A stretch of DNA of 64,000 bases from Pseudokineococcus lusitanus (GCF_003751265.1 NZ_RJKN01000001.1:1-64000), one strand, 5' to 3'. Positions 1-9,815 are shown, counted from the first letter of the stretch. Translations and numbers: made by a program. The notes: a model not told the origin generated them from the letters alone.

Positions 1-839
1 GGGCCGGTGCGGGTGGTGGCCCAGGTGGTGAGGCGGTGGAACAGGGCGGTGATGTCGGCGACGGGGCCGGTGGCGACGAGCTCGGCCGCCCCGTCACCGA
101 GCGGCTGGACGAGAACCCGGCGGCGGCACGTCTCGTACCGGACCCGGCGGTTGGTCGCGTCGACCTCGAGCCGGGCCACGAGGGCCCGGACCTTGCGCTT
201 CACGCCGGGCGGGTCCAGGCGGGGCAGGTCGTCGGCGAGGTGGGTGTCGACCCAACGGGCCTGCTCCGGGGTGAGGCCGGCGGTGCCGGTGACGACGGCG
301 TGCGCCTGTGCGGGGCAGATCGTCCCGGCGCTCAGTGCGGCGCCGGTCTCGGGGAGCACGGTCGTGAGCGCGAGCGCGTCGGTGACCAGCCGCCGAGCAC
401 CCGCGACCCCCACGCGGAGCGCGAGGGCGATCTCGGTGACCACGGCCTCGGCGGGGTCCCCGCCGAGCCGGCCGAAGCGGGCGAGCTCGACCGGGTCCCC
501 GTCGACTGGCACACCCAGGGCCGCGGCCGTCTCGTCGACGAGGTCGGCCACCAGCCCCAGCATCGCGGCGTGCTGGGCCGCCGCCGCGGCGTGGGCGTCG
601 CGGAGCTGGTCGAGGACTGCTCGACCTGCCCGCCGGGAAAGGGGAAGGTGGTCCACCGGCACGTCCGTCAGGCCGGCCGACGCCGAGGCGTCGGGGGCGG
701 CACCGGCAGGAGCACCGGAAGGAGCACCGGACGGAGCACCCGACGGAGCACCGGACGCGTCGAGGTTGTCGGCCGCCCGCGGGGCGTGATCGCGCGGGCG
801 GTCCTCCTCGTGCTCGTGCTGCTGCGCCACCTCGACCAC
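1..839 (-). CDS. DUF222 domain protein (13E12 repeat family), 3' end beyond the window
   Basis: No stop is reached before the left edge, so about 280 N-terminal residues are visible. Reading the minus strand gives a helical, Ala-rich protein with the DUF222 pattern: a segment 'GRLGGDPAEAVVTEIALALR', then 'RRLVTDALAL', then a 'RRVLVQPLGDGAAELVATGP' stretch followed by a helix near the edge. Family members usually carry a C-terminal HNH nuclease domain, which would lie outside the window. Residues about 29-44 are four SGAP units, a low-complexity linker. Start chosen as GTG at 839; GTG at 830 is also possible with GAGGGG as its ribosome site. Upstream sits a DNA-damage type promoter and a LexA-like box. 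The nuclease role is known only for the family and is not visible here. Confidence 0.8.
   Translation of the reverse strand, partial: MVEVAQQHEHEEDRPRDHAPRAADNLDASGAPSGAPSGAPSGAPAGAAPDASASAGLTDVPVDHLPLSRRAGRAVLDQLRDAHAAAAAQHAAMLGLVADLVDETAAALGVPVDGDPVELARFGRLGGDPAEAVVTEIALALRVGVAGARRLVTDALALTTVLPETGAALSAGTICPAQAHAVVTGTAGLTPEQARWVDTHLADDLPRLDPPGVKRKVRALVARLEVDATNRRVRYETCRRRVLVQPLGDGAAELVATGPVADITALFHRLTTWATTRTG
708..755 (-). repeat. Four in-frame 12-bp repeats coding SGAP
   Basis: Four units of TCCGGTGCTCCG (minus strand, with small changes) lie near the 5' end of the DUF222 gene and code for SGAP four times, then a degenerate AGA. The unit is a multiple of three, so copy-number change would keep the frame. 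Confidence 0.85.
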
Positions 840-857
840 CCCCTCGACCGTCGTCGT

Positions 858-873
858 CCGAACGTGTGTTCGA
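858..873 (-). promoter_or_regulatory. LexA (SOS) box
   Basis: The minus strand reads TCGAAC-ACAC-GTTCGG, matching the actinobacterial SOS box TCGAAC-N4-GTTCGA with one mismatch at the last base. It lies directly after the predicted -10 element and about 19 bases before the GTG start of the DUF222 gene, where repressor would cover the transcription start. Confidence 0.75.
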
Positions 874-896
874 ATGCTAGTCGAGGGGTCCGACAA
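874..896 (-). promoter_or_regulatory. PafBC-type DNA-damage promoter of the DUF222 gene
   Basis: The minus strand reads TTGTCGGAC, eight bases, then TAGCAT. The mycobacterial PafBC (RecA-independent damage response) motif is TTGTCRGTG-N8-TANNNT. Seven of nine upstream bases match, the spacer is exactly 8 and the hexamer fits. The assignment is by motif only. Confidence 0.6.
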
Positions 897-1052
897 TGGC
901 CCGGCAGACGGCGGAGACGGCCGCCTCGCGTCGTCAGCTCCGCAGGTGCGGGGGGTCGGCGCGAGAGCTGTCGGAGCCGAGGACAGCGGTCACCCGACGA
1001 GCGGCGGCGCAGAGGGGGGCGGCACGGACCGGCGGGAACCGCGGTCGACTCT

Positions 1053-1178
1053 GACGGCTCAGGCCTGACGGCTCACACCTGACGGCTCACACCCGACGGC
1101 TCACACCCGACGGCTCACACCCGACGGCTCACACCCGACGGCTCAGCCCCGACGGCTCACACCCGGCGGCTCAGCCCC
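1053..1178. repeat. Nine-unit 14-bp tandem repeat
   Basis: GACGGCTCACACCC is repeated about nine times with a 14-base period (units start at 1053, 1067, 1081, 1095, 1109, 1123, 1137, 1151, 1165). The middle units are identical; the outer ones vary. The array fills the space after the DUF222 promoter and runs into the last codons and stop of the next gene on the minus strand (stop at 1157-1159). Read on the minus strand every unit holds TGAGCC, so stops occur in all frames. The rest of 880-1052 shows nothing recognisable beyond the DUF222 promoter. Confidence 0.9.
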
Positions 1179-1873
1179 CGGTAGGCGGCGACGTCGTCGG
1201 GCGCCCCCTCCAGCTCGACGCGGGCGACGCCCTCGCGGCCGAAGGAGTGGAGGATGACCTCGCCGACGTCCCCCCGCACGCGGACGGTGCCGGTCCCCTC
1301 GCGAGCCCGGCGCACGACGGCGCTGCCCCGGTCGGTGACGAGCTCGACGCCCACGGGGCAGCGGCGGTGGATCAGCCGGGCGCGCCCGGACAGGGTGCGC
1401 CACAGGGCGTCCGCGACCTGCTCCGCGAGCACGCGCGGCTCGACGTCCGTCGCGGGCGCGCCCCCGGGTCCCGCGCGGCGGACATCCTCGGTGTGGACGA
1501 AGTGCTCGCCGGTGTTCACGGCGGCGTCGAGCGCCTTGACCGCGAAGGGGGACAGCCGCGGCGGGCCGGCCGCGAAGACGGCGACGAGCGCGGTGAACGG
1601 ACGCCGCAGCACCGCGGCGCGCACGGACTCGGCGTGGCCCGCGAGGGCGGGCACGACCATCCCGAGCGCCGCGTCGGGCCGGCGCTCCCGCATGACGAGG
1701 TGGGCCGCGAGGTCGCGGGCCGTCCAGCCGCTGCAGAGCGTCGGCGCGTCGGGACCTGCGGCCAGCAGCGCGGCGACCAGCGCCGCCCGCTCGACGTCGG
1801 ACGGGGAGGCGTCGGCGGGCGTCCCGCCGGGGCCGTCGGGGGCAGCAGTGCTGTCGGCGCTCACGGGGGACAT
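1157..1873 (-). CDS. TIGR03085 family (DinB/maleylpyruvate isomerase-like) metal-binding protein
   Basis: This 238-residue protein has the family hallmark 'LCSGWTARDLAAHLVMRERRPDAA' near residues 45-68, the helix carrying the first metal-binding His of the mycothiol-dependent isomerase/DinB-2 fold, and 'HFVHTEDVRR' in the middle, a second His-rich metal-binding helix. Members are thought to bind a divalent metal; substrates are generally unknown. ATG at 1873 is preferred; in-frame ATG at 1924 and upstream would add low-complexity sequence. The final residues GLSRRV and the stop lie within the 14-bp tandem repeat. Confidence 0.75.
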   Translation of the reverse strand: MSPVSADSTAAPDGPGGTPADASPSDVERAALVAALLAAGPDAPTLCSGWTARDLAAHLVMRERRPDAALGMVVPALAGHAESVRAAVLRRPFTALVAVFAAGPPRLSPFAVKALDAAVNTGEHFVHTEDVRRAGPGGAPATDVEPRVLAEQVADALWRTLSGRARLIHRRCPVGVELVTDRGSAVVRRAREGTGTVRVRGDVGEVILHSFGREGVARVELEGAPDDVAAYRGLSRRV

Positions 1874-2209
1874 CGTGCCCCGGACCCCCGGGGCGGCGAC
1901 CCGAGCGGGCCGGGCGGTCGACATGACGGCCACGGCCGGAGCGACGGCCACGAGACGGCCGGGCGCGTCGACCACGTGCACCGAGCCGCGCCCCGAGCCG
2001 TCCGACGACGCCCCGACGACGCCCCGACGACGTCCCGGCGGACGCTGCGGCGGACGCCCCGACGGACGCCCCGACGGATGCCCTCCCGCCCCGCCAGAGG
2101 GCTTCCGTCAGGGGGTCGTGCGAAGGTGTGAGCGCGCTCCCGCACCGCCCCGCGCCCCCGTGGCCCGGCGACGGCGGAGGGAGGCGCGCCCGCCCCCGGA
2201 AGGACCGCC
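1874..2209. other. Intergenic region with degenerate 11-12 bp repeats
   Basis: Between divergent genes. Around 2001-2090 the sequence is a degenerate run of CGACGACGCCC-like and ACGCCCCGACGG-like units. A ribosome site GGAAGGA lies just before the GTG at 2210. No convincing -10/-35 pair is visible. Confidence 0.5.
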
Positions 2210-4300
2210 GTGCCCCGCCGCGCCCCCGCGCCGTCTCCCGACCAGCCCGACCAGCAGCCCACCGCCCCTCCCGCCGACCCGGGCGTCGCCCCCGCCGGTG
2301 CCCTCGGCGACCCCGGGGACACCGCGGTCGACCCGGTGGACGGCCGCACCGACGGCGCGGCCCCCGGCCCCCGCGGTCGTCGCGCGCGTCGCGGGCGCGG
2401 GCGTCGTGGCGGCACCGGCACCGGCCGCCCCCGCAGCGCGACCGCGCAGGGCCTCCGCGTCGTCGGCCGCGGCGCGAAGGACGAGCCGTGGCTGCTGGGC
2501 CTGGCCGTCCTGGTCTCCGGCATCTACGGCGCGGGCACCGCCGCCACCGGCTGGCTGCTGGGCCGCTCCACCGACCGCGTCCTCGTCCCGCTCTTCCGCG
2601 GCGAGCCGGGCGTCGACCTCGGCGACGTCGTCGTCGCGGGCCTGCAGATCGCCGGCGTCGTGCTCGTCACCGCGGTGGCGGTCGCGCTGCGCCGCATCGT
2701 CGCCGGCCGCGTCTACGCCAACCTCGTCGCCCGCTACCGCCGCCGCCTGTCCCACCAGTACCTCCGGCTGCCGCTCGCGTGGCACCACCGCCACCCGGCG
2801 GGCCAGCTCCTCGCCAACGCGGCCTCCGACGTCGAGGCGGCCTTCCAGGTCTTCCAGCCGCTGCCGATGGCGCTCGGCGTCGTCGTCATGGCCGTCGTGG
2901 CGGCCGTCGCGATGATCGCGGCCGACCCGGTCCTCGCGGCGGTCGGCCTGCTGGCCATCCCGGCCATGGCGGTCGCCAACATCGCCTACCAGCGCGCCAT
3001 GTCGCCCAAGGTCGTCCGGGCCCAGGCGCTGCGCGGCGAGGTCTCCTCGCTCGCCCACGAGTCCTTCGACGGCGCCGTCGTCGTCAAGACGCTGGGCCGC
3101 GAGGCCCTCGAGACGGAGCGCTTCGGCGCGGCCGCCGACCGCCTCCGCGGCGCGAACGTCGCCGTGGGCCGCACCCGCGGCGCCTTCGACCCCGTCGTCG
3201 AGGCGCTGCCGTCGCTCGCGAGCCTCGCCGTCCTCGTCACCGGCGCCGTGCGTGCCGCGCAGGGCGAGGTCGGCGTGGGCGAGGTCGTCCAGGTCGTCTA
3301 CCTCCTCTCCGTCCTCTCCGCCCCCGTCCGCGCGTTCGGCTGGGTGCTCGCCGAGCTCCCGCGCGCCGCCGTCGGCTTCGGGCGCGTCGAGGCGGTCCTC
3401 GCGGCCACCGGCCGGATGCGCTGGGGCACCGAGCCCCTGCCCGCGGGCGGCCTCTCCCTGCAGATGCGCGGCGTCACGCTCGCCCACGCGCCGCAGGTCG
3501 ACGAGGACCTCGGCGCCCTCGTCGCGGCGGCCCACGACGACGACGCCGGCCGCGTCCCCGCCCTCCGCGGGGTCGACCTCGACGTCCCGGCCGGCTCGAC
3601 GACGGCGCTCGTCGGCCCCACCGGCTCCGGCAAGTCCACGCTGGCCTCGCTGGCCGTCCGGCTCGTCGACCCGGACGCGGGCACCGTCCGGCTCGGTGGC
3701 ACGGACGTGCGGGCGCTGGCCGAGGGGTCGCTGCCCGAGGACGTCGCCCTCGTGCCGCAGCAGACCTTCGTCTTCGACGACACGGTGCGCGAGAACGTCA
3801 CGCTCGGCGCGGACGTCGACGACGCGACCGTCCGTCGGGCGCTCGTCACCGCCCAGGCCGCCGAGTTCGTCGACGCCCTGCCCGACGGCGACGCGACGCG
3901 CGTGGGGGAGCGCGGCACCTCCTTGTCCGGCGGCCAGCGGCAGCGCCTGGCGCTGGCCCGCGCCCTCGTCCGTGCGCCCCGCCTGCTCGTCCTCGACGAC
4001 GCGACGTCCGCCGTCGACCCGGCCGTGGAGGCGCAGATCCTCGAGGCGCTGCGTCGGCCCGCCGCGCCCGGCGCGCCCCGCCCGACCGTCCTGCTCGTCG
4101 CCTACCGCCGCGCCACCATCGCGCTGGCCGACCGGGTGGCGTGGATGGAGCACGGCCGGGTCGTCGACGAGGGCACCCACGACGAGCTCATGGCGCGCCG
4201 CCCGGCCTACCGGCAGCTCGTCACCGCCTACGAGGAGGCCGCCGTCGCGGCCCGGGTCGTCGCGCCCCGCCGCGCGCCCGCGGACCAGGAGGTCCGATGA
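2210..4300 (+). CDS. ABC exporter half-transporter, degenerate ATPase site
   Basis: A 696-residue transmembrane-plus-ATPase subunit. A basic/Pro-rich N-terminal tail of about 85 residues precedes a six-helix exporter membrane domain (about 95-370) and a nucleotide-binding domain. Walker A GPTGSGKS is at 469-476 (Lys475), signature LSGGQ at 572-576 and Walker B LLVLDD at about 592-597. The catalytic Glu is Asp597 and the H-loop His is Tyr632 (VAYRRAT). These changes mark the degenerate subunit of a heterodimeric exporter. GTG start has AAGGA at a good distance. It overlaps the partner gene by ATGA, so the two are probably translated together. The substrate cannot be told; multidrug or lipid export is usual in this family. 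Confidence 0.9.
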   Translation: MPRRAPAPSPDQPDQQPTAPPADPGVAPAGALGDPGDTAVDPVDGRTDGAAPGPRGRRARRGRGRRGGTGTGRPRSATAQGLRVVGRGAKDEPWLLGLAVLVSGIYGAGTAATGWLLGRSTDRVLVPLFRGEPGVDLGDVVVAGLQIAGVVLVTAVAVALRRIVAGRVYANLVARYRRRLSHQYLRLPLAWHHRHPAGQLLANAASDVEAAFQVFQPLPMALGVVVMAVVAAVAMIAADPVLAAVGLLAIPAMAVANIAYQRAMSPKVVRAQALRGEVSSLAHESFDGAVVVKTLGREALETERFGAAADRLRGANVAVGRTRGAFDPVVEALPSLASLAVLVTGAVRAAQGEVGVGEVVQVVYLLSVLSAPVRAFGWVLAELPRAAVGFGRVEAVLAATGRMRWGTEPLPAGGLSLQMRGVTLAHAPQVDEDLGALVAAAHDDDAGRVPALRGVDLDVPAGSTTALVGPTGSGKSTLASLAVRLVDPDAGTVRLGGTDVRALAEGSLPEDVALVPQQTFVFDDTVRENVTLGADVDDATVRRALVTAQAAEFVDALPDGDATRVGERGTSLSGGQRQRLALARALVRAPRLLVLDDATSAVDPAVEAQILEALRRPAAPGAPRPTVLLVAYRRATIALADRVAWMEHGRVVDEGTHDELMARRPAYRQLVTAYEEAAVAARVVAPRRAPADQEVR

Positions 4301-6213
4301 CGTCCACGACCACGGGGCCGCCGACCGGCCCCGCCACCGCCCCGGCGCCCGGGGCCGCGCCGGCCGGCACGCGGATCGCCCGCGAGGCCGACGACGGCGT
4401 CGTCGCCACCGTCCGCCGGGGGCTCGCGCTATCGCCGCTCATGCGCCGCGGCCTCACCGGGACGCTCGTCCTCGGCGTCGTGGCGACGGCCGGCCGCGTC
4501 GTCGTCCCGCTCGTCGCCTCGCGCGCCGTCGACGAGGGCATCGGCGGCCCCGGCGGGCCCGACCCGTCCGCGGTCCTCACGGTGGCCCTCCTCGGCGCGG
4601 GCGTCGTCCTCCTCACGGCCGTGCTGTCCTACGCCGTCAACCGACGGCTCTTCACGGCCACCGAGGCGGGCCTCGCCGAGCTGAGGACGACCGCGTTCCG
4701 CCGCGTGCACGACCTCTCCGCCCTCACGCAGGGCTCGGAGCAGCGCGGGGCGCTCGTCTCCCGCGTGACGAGCGACGTCGACACCATCTCGACGTTCCTC
4801 CAGTTCGGCGGGCTGCTGCTCGTGCTCTCGCTCGGCCAGCTCGTCGTCGTGACGATCATCATCGGCGTCATCTCGTGGCAGCTGCTGCTCGTCGTCGTCG
4901 CGTGCCTGCTGCCGGCCGTGCTCCTCGGCCGGGCCCTCCAGCCGCGGCTCTCGCGGGCCTTCGCCGAGGTCCGCGCCCGCGTGGGCCGCGTGCTCGGCGG
5001 CATCTCCGAGACCGTCGTCGGCGCCGACACGATCCGCGCCTACGGCGCCGAGCGCCGCACGCAGGGGCGCGTCGACACCGCGGTGGAGGACCAGCGGCAG
5101 GCCCAGGTGCGCGCCCAGACGCTCGTGGCGACGAGCTTCTCCGCCGGCGTCCTCGCCGCCGGCCTCGTCGTCGCGGCGGTCGTCGTCGTCGGCGCGTGGC
5201 TCGGCGTCTCCGGGGGCCTGACGCTCGGCCAGCTGACCGCCGTCCTCCTCCTCGTCCAGCTCCTCACCGGGCCCGTCCAGCAGCTGACGGAGGTCCTCAA
5301 CGAGCTCCAGAACGCCGTCGCCGGCTGGCGCCGCGTGCTCGCGCTGCTCGACACCCCCGTCGACCTCGCCGACCCAGGCCCCGCCGGGCGCGACCTGCCG
5401 CCCGGTCCTCTCGACGTCCGGGTCGAGGGCCTCGGCTACGCCTACCCCGGCGGCCCCCCGGCCCTCTCCGACGTCGACCTCGACCTGCCCGCGGGCACGC
5501 GCGTCGCCGTCGTGGGCCGCACGGGCTCGGGCAAGACGACGCTCGCCCGCCTGCTCGTCCGGCTCCAGGACCCGTCCGCGGGACGCGTGCTCGTCGGCGG
5601 CGAGGACCTCCGGGAGGTCCGGTCGGCCAGCCTCCGCGGCCGGGTCGCGATGGTCCCGCAGGAGGGCTTCCTCTTCGACGGCACCGTCGCGGAGAACGTG
5701 GCGCTGGGCCGCGAGGGCGCCGGGCGCGCCGCCGTCGAGGAGGCCGTCGCCGACCTCGGGCTGCGGCCCTGGGCCGCCGGCCTGGCGGACGGCCTCGACA
5801 CCCGCGTCGGCCAGCGCGGCGAGGCCCTGTCGGCGGGGGAGCGGCAGCTCGTCGCCCTGGCGCGGGCTCGCCTCGCGGACCCCGACCTCCTCGTCCTCGA
5901 CGAGGCGACCTCGGCCGTCGACCCGGCGCTCGACGTCGCCATCGGCGCCGCGCTCGAGCGCCTCATGGCCGGCCGCACCTCGGTGACCGTGGCGCACCGG
6001 CTCTCGACGGCCGAGCGCGCCGACCTCGTCGTCGTCGTGGCGGACGGGCGCGTCGCCCAGACGGGCCGGCACGCCGAGCTCGTCGACGCGCCCGGCCCCT
6101 ACGCCGGGCTGCACCGCGCGTGGGCCTCGCAGCTCGACCCCGCGGCGGCGTCGCCGGGGGCCGCGGGCGGCACCGCGGGCACCGCCGCGCCGGTGGGAGG
6201 ATCCGGGGCGTGA
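4297..6213 (+). CDS. ABC exporter half-transporter, canonical ATPase site
   Basis: The 638-residue partner of the preceding subunit. A short Pro/Ala tail is followed by six membrane helices (about 45-325) and an ATPase domain with Walker A GRTGSGKT (Lys413), Walker [10 protein letters not shown] (Asp535, catalytic Glu536) and H-loop His567 (VAHRLST). Its signature is LSAGE (511-515) rather than LSGGQ. In the heterodimer the active composite site would therefore pair this Walker A/B/His with the LSGGQ of the upstream subunit. Start ATG sits in ATGA with the upstream stop and has AGGAGG before it; the end overlaps hisI by GTGA. Being joined to hisI-trpE is unexpected and probably reflects position rather than function. 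Confidence 0.92.
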   Translation: MTSTTTGPPTGPATAPAPGAAPAGTRIAREADDGVVATVRRGLALSPLMRRGLTGTLVLGVVATAGRVVVPLVASRAVDEGIGGPGGPDPSAVLTVALLGAGVVLLTAVLSYAVNRRLFTATEAGLAELRTTAFRRVHDLSALTQGSEQRGALVSRVTSDVDTISTFLQFGGLLLVLSLGQLVVVTIIIGVISWQLLLVVVACLLPAVLLGRALQPRLSRAFAEVRARVGRVLGGISETVVGADTIRAYGAERRTQGRVDTAVEDQRQAQVRAQTLVATSFSAGVLAAGLVVAAVVVVGAWLGVSGGLTLGQLTAVLLLVQLLTGPVQQLTEVLNELQNAVAGWRRVLALLDTPVDLADPGPAGRDLPPGPLDVRVEGLGYAYPGGPPALSDVDLDLPAGTRVAVVGRTGSGKTTLARLLVRLQDPSAGRVLVGGEDLREVRSASLRGRVAMVPQEGFLFDGTVAENVALGREGAGRAAVEEAVADLGLRPWAAGLADGLDTRVGQRGEALSAGERQLVALARARLADPDLLVLDEATSAVDPALDVAIGAALERLMAGRTSVTVAHRLSTAERADLVVVVADGRVAQTGRHAELVDAPGPYAGLHRAWASQLDPAAASPGAAGGTAGTAAPVGGSGA

Positions 6214-6620
6214 GCCCGACCCCCGCCGGCCCCGACGCCGCCCCCGCCGCCGCGCCGGCCCCGCCGCGCCTGGACCCGGCGGTGGCCGCCCGGCTGAAGC
6301 AGGACCCGTCCGGCCTCGTCGCCGCCGTCGTCCAGCAGCACGGGACCGGTGAGGTCCTCATGCTGGCGTGGATGGACGAGCAGGCCCTCGCCCTCACGCT
6401 GACGACCGGCCGGGCCACCTACTGGAGCCGCAGCCGCGGCGAGCTGTGGCGCAAGGGCGACACGTCGGGCCACGTCCAGCACGTGCGCTCGGTGGCGCTC
6501 GACTGCGACGGGGACGCGCTGCTCGTCGTCGTCGACCAGGTCGGCGCCGCGTGCCACACGGGCACCGCGACGTGCTTCGACGGCCGCGACCTCGGCGCCG
6601 TCGTGGGCGGGACGCCGTGA
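6210..6620 (+). CDS. hisI: Phosphoribosyl-AMP cyclohydrolase
   Basis: 136 residues. HisI opens the adenine ring of phosphoribosyl-AMP in histidine biosynthesis (cytosolic, Mg/Zn-dependent). Diagnostic motifs are '[11 protein letters not shown]', '[18 protein letters not shown]' and '[21 protein letters not shown]', containing the conserved zinc-binding cysteines and metal-binding aspartates. About 20 Pro/Ala residues precede the conserved core. The GTG start overlaps the ABC gene stop (GTGA), and its own stop overlaps the trpE start in the same way, so translation is likely coupled. A hisI-trpE link is common in actinobacteria. Confidence 0.95.
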   Translation: MSPTPAGPDAAPAAAPAPPRLDPAVAARLKQDPSGLVAAVVQQHGTGEVLMLAWMDEQALALTLTTGRATYWSRSRGELWRKGDTSGHVQHVRSVALDCDGDALLVVVDQVGAACHTGTATCFDGRDLGAVVGGTP

Positions 6621-8209
6621 GCGCCGGGCCCGACGGGCGGCTCGGCGTCACCTGGCCGTCCCCGGACGTCTTCCGCGAGCTGGCCGCCGACCGCCGCGTC
6701 ATCCCGGTCACGCGGCGCGTGCTCGCCGACGGCGAGACCCCGGTCGGGCTGTACCGCAAGCTCGCCCGGGACGCCCCCGGCTCGTTCCTCCTCGAGTCCG
6801 CCGAGCACGGCGGCCGCTGGGCGCGCTGGTCGATCGTCGGCGCCCGGTCCGGCGCGATGCTCCTCGGCGTCGACGGCGAGGCCTCCTGGGTGGGGGAGCC
6901 GCCCGCCGGCGTCCCCACCTCGGGCGAGCCGACGGCGGTCCTCGCCGAGGTCATGCGGACGCTCCACACCCCGCGGCTGCCCGGCCTCCCGCCGCTCACC
7001 GGCGGCATGGTCGGGGTCCTCGGGTACGACGTCGTCCGCGCCTGGGAGCGGCTGCCCGTGCCCGCCGACCGGCCGGACGAGCTCGGCGCGCCCGCCGTGA
7101 TGATGGCGCTGGCCACCGACGTGGCGGTGCTCGACCACAGCGACGGGACGCTCCTGCTCGTCGCCAACGCGGTCAACCACGACGGCACGGACGAGCGCGT
7201 CGACGAGGCGTACGCCGACGCCGTCGCCCGCCTCGACCGGATGGTCGGCGAGCTCGCCGCGCCCGCGCCCTCGACCGTCGCCGTCCACGACGGCGGCGCG
7301 CCCGACGCCCCGGCCCCGGACGTGCGCGAGCGCACCCGGCGCGAGGACTACCTCGAGGCCGTCCGGGCGGGGCAGCGCGCCATCGTCGACGGCGAGGTCT
7401 TCCAGGTCGTCCTGTCCCAGCGCTTCGAGCTGGACTGCGCCGCCGACGCCCTCGAGGTCTACCGCTGCCTGCGGGCGACGAACCCCAGCCCGTACATGTA
7501 CCTCTTCCGCGGGCAGCGGCCCGACGGCAGCCGGGTCGACGTCGTCGGCTCCAGCCCGGAGGCCCTCGTCAAGGTCGAGGGGGGCCGCGTCATGGCGCAC
7601 CCCATCGCCGGCACCCGGCCGCGCGGCGCCAAGCCCGAGGACGACGTCCGCCTGGCCGACGAGCTGCTGGCCGACGCGAAGGAGCGCAGCGAGCACCTCA
7701 TGCTCGTCGACCTCGCGCGCAACGACCTCGCCCGCGTCTGCGCGCCGGGGACCGTCGACGTCGTCGAGTTCATGGCCGTGGAGCGCTACAGCCACGTCAT
7801 GCACCTCGTCTCGACGGTGGTCGGCGACGCCCGCCCCGGGGAGGCCGCCCTGGCGGTCCTGCGGGCGGCCTTCCCCGCCGGGACGCTCTCCGGGGCGCCC
7901 AAGCCGCGCGCCATGGAGCTCATCGACGCGCTGGAGCCCGTCCGCCGCGGCGTCTACGGCGGCGTCGTCGGCTACCTCGACTTCGCCGGGGACCTCGACA
8001 TGGCCATCGCCATCCGCACCGCCGTCCTCACCGGCGGCGTCGCGCACGTGCAGGCCGGCGCGGGCGTCGTCGCGGCGTCGGTGCCGGAGAGCGAGGACGC
8101 CGAGTGCCGGGCGAAGGCGGCCGCCGTCCTGCGCGCCGTCGCGGCGGCGACGACGCTGAGGGCGCCCGGCACCGCCCGACCCGCTGCCGCCGCGGGCGGC
8201 GCCGCGTGA
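6617..8209 (+). CDS. trpE: Anthranilate synthase component I
   Basis: 530 residues; chorismate to anthranilate, using ammonia from the TrpG subunit (not in this window). The Trp feedback site motif 'SFLLES' is near residue 57-62. The chorismate-binding domain shows 'NPSPYMYLF', 'GTRPRG', 'MLVDLARND' and '[16 protein letters not shown]'. Length fits the family. GTG start overlaps the hisI stop; the end overlaps the next membrane gene. No attenuator is present because there is no leader between hisI and trpE. Confidence 0.96.
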   Translation: MSAGPDGRLGVTWPSPDVFRELAADRRVIPVTRRVLADGETPVGLYRKLARDAPGSFLLESAEHGGRWARWSIVGARSGAMLLGVDGEASWVGEPPAGVPTSGEPTAVLAEVMRTLHTPRLPGLPPLTGGMVGVLGYDVVRAWERLPVPADRPDELGAPAVMMALATDVAVLDHSDGTLLLVANAVNHDGTDERVDEAYADAVARLDRMVGELAAPAPSTVAVHDGGAPDAPAPDVRERTRREDYLEAVRAGQRAIVDGEVFQVVLSQRFELDCAADALEVYRCLRATNPSPYMYLFRGQRPDGSRVDVVGSSPEALVKVEGGRVMAHPIAGTRPRGAKPEDDVRLADELLADAKERSEHLMLVDLARNDLARVCAPGTVDVVEFMAVERYSHVMHLVSTVVGDARPGEAALAVLRAAFPAGTLSGAPKPRAMELIDALEPVRRGVYGGVVGYLDFAGDLDMAIAIRTAVLTGGVAHVQAGAGVVAASVPESEDAECRAKAAAVLRAVAAATTLRAPGTARPAAAAGGAA

Positions 8210-8862
8210 GCCGCGCGACCAGGGCCCGCACCGTCCTCCTGCTCGTCGCGCTGGCCGCGCTCGTCGTCGTCGCGGGCGCGCTGCCCTGGACGCGGGCCGA
8301 GGTCGCCGGGGCGCTCGCCGGCGGCGGCGAGGTCGTGGCGAACGGCGGTGCCGCCGCCCCGCTCGTCCCCGCGCTCGGCCTCGTCGCCCTCGCCGGCGCG
8401 GCCGCGGCCTCGACGACCCGGCGGGCCGGGACGGTCGTGGCGCTCGTCGCGGCCGCGCTGGCCGGGGCCGGCGTCGTCGCCGGGTCCGCCCTCGTGCTCG
8501 CCGACCCGCTCGCGGCCACGACGGCGGAGGTCGGCGCCGTCCTCGGCGTGACGGCCGGCTCGGTCCGGGCCGGGGACGCGGACGTGGCCGCCACGGCCTG
8601 GCCGGTCGTCACGCTCGTGCTGGGGCTCCTCCTGACCGCCGCCGCGGCGGCTGGCGCCGTCGTCTCGCCGCGCTGGGCCCGGGACCGGCGGCACGAGGTG
8701 GTGACGGCCGGCGCGGGCAGCGACGGCGACGACGACGCCCCCGCGGCACCGGCGGACCCGGCGGCCGAGCGCGTCCGCCGTCGCGGCGAGGCCTTCGACG
8801 CGTGGGACGCCCTCTCCCGCGGGGAGGACCCCACCGGCGGGGGAGCCGGCCCGCGCCCCTGA
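8206..8862 (+). CDS. Trp biosynthesis-associated membrane protein (TIGR02234)
   Basis: 218 residues with four predicted membrane helices (about 9-28, 50-68, 75-97, 128-152), a conserved loop 'GVTAGSVRAGDADVAATAWP' and a charged cytoplasmic tail ending in 'WDALSRGEDPT', typical of the family found next to trpE in actinobacteria. Function unknown; a link to Trp metabolism is inferred only from position. GTG start overlaps the trpE stop (GTGA). Confidence 0.88.
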   Translation: MSRATRARTVLLLVALAALVVVAGALPWTRAEVAGALAGGGEVVANGGAAAPLVPALGLVALAGAAAASTTRRAGTVVALVAAALAGAGVVAGSALVLADPLAATTAEVGAVLGVTAGSVRAGDADVAATAWPVVTLVLGLLLTAAAAAGAVVSPRWARDRRHEVVTAGAGSDGDDDAPAAPADPAAERVRRRGEAFDAWDALSRGEDPTGGGAGPRP

Positions 8863-9037
8863 CCCGGCACGCCCGCACCGGGCGGCGGGAGGGCCGCGCC
8901 CGGGGGCGGCTGGCATGATGGCCGCGCTGCCGTCGCGGCGCCCGACCCGGCGCCGCAGGCAGGACCAGCACCGAGCACGACGAGCACGACGCACCACCGC
9001 ACCGGCCCCGCGCGGGCCCCCCACGAGGAGGACCGGC

Positions 9038-9337
9038 ATGGCCGACCAGCAGCAGCAGCAGACCGACCGCGGCCCGGTGCTGCCCCCGCACACCGAGGAC
9101 CACGGCCACAGCCTCGCGGCCTGGGTGGGCGTCTCGATCGTCGCCCTCGGCGCTCTCATCTCCTGCCTCGCGACGGTCTTCACCATCTGGCCGGCGTTCT
9201 GGGCCGGTTTCGTCGTCATGGCGATCGGGCCGGCGGTCGGCAAGTTCCTGGCCTCGAAGGGCCACGGCGCGTCGAAGCCCGAGCAGTCCTCGGACGCCCC
9301 CCACGACACCCCGCACGACCTCCACGGCCCGCGCTGA
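9038..9337 (+). CDS. HGxxPAAW family small membrane protein
   Basis: 99 residues. The motif 'HGHSLAAWVGV' (residues about 24-34) is the family hallmark, followed by two membrane helices (about 28-50 and 53-74) and a His/Asp-rich tail. ATG start with GAGGAGG before it. A CATGAT hexamer at 8914-8919 may be a -10, so this gene could have its own promoter. It sits in the trp cluster as in many actinobacteria; function unknown. Confidence 0.85.
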   Translation: MADQQQQQTDRGPVLPPHTEDHGHSLAAWVGVSIVALGALISCLATVFTIWPAFWAGFVVMAIGPAVGKFLASKGHGASKPEQSSDAPHDTPHDLHGPR

Positions 9338-9386
9338 CGCCGAGCGCCCTGCGCCGGGTGACGACCCGACCGGGACGGGGGCACCC

Positions 9387-9815
9387 GTGACACCCGTGGG
9401 TCCGAGGGCGGCGCGCACGACGGCGGCCCTGGCCACGGGCCTCGTGGGCGCGGCCGGCCTCGCCGCCGTCGCCCTCCGTGACCCCCACGTCCCCGGGAGC
9501 TGGGGCACGTGCCCGGTCCTGGCCCTCACCGGCCTGCCCTGCCCGGGCTGCGGCGGCCTCCGCGCGACGGCGGACCTCCTCGCCGGTCGTCCCCTCGAGG
9601 CCCTCGGCAGCAACGCACTGGCCGTCGTCCTCGTCGTCGGCGCCGTCGCCGTCTGGACGGTGTGGGCCCTCGCCGCCGTCCGCGGCCGGCCGTCCCCCGT
9701 GCCGCGGCTCGTCGCGGCGGTGACGGACCGCCGCGTCGCCGTCGGCGCGGTGCTGCTCGTCGCCTTCACGGTGCTCCGGTGGCTGCCCGCCACCGCCCCG
9801 CTCCTCGGCCCCTGA
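9387..9815 (+). CDS. DUF2752 membrane protein
   Basis: 142 residues with three to four predicted membrane helices. The family motif 'CPVLALTGLPCPGCGGLRA' (residues about 42-60) has four cysteines in a CxxC-like layout, and 'RPLEALGSNALAVV' follows. Function unknown; the cysteines could bind metal or form disulfides. GTG start chosen as first in frame. Ends before a strong bidirectional hairpin shared with the convergent DUF4190 gene. Confidence 0.85.
   Translation: MTPVGPRAARTTAALATGLVGAAGLAAVALRDPHVPGSWGTCPVLALTGLPCPGCGGLRATADLLAGRPLEALGSNALAVVLVVGAVAVWTVWALAAVRGRPSPVPRLVAAVTDRRVAVGAVLLVAFTVLRWLPATAPLLGP

Noticed and set aside
36-1082. Long plus-strand frames over 1-1082
   Set aside because: They are Gly/Arg-rich mirror frames of the minus-strand DUF222 gene, cross its promoter, SOS box and the tandem repeat, and have no known domain.
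1053-1178. The 14-bp tandem array as a CRISPR
   Set aside because: There are no spacers between units and no cas genes nearby.
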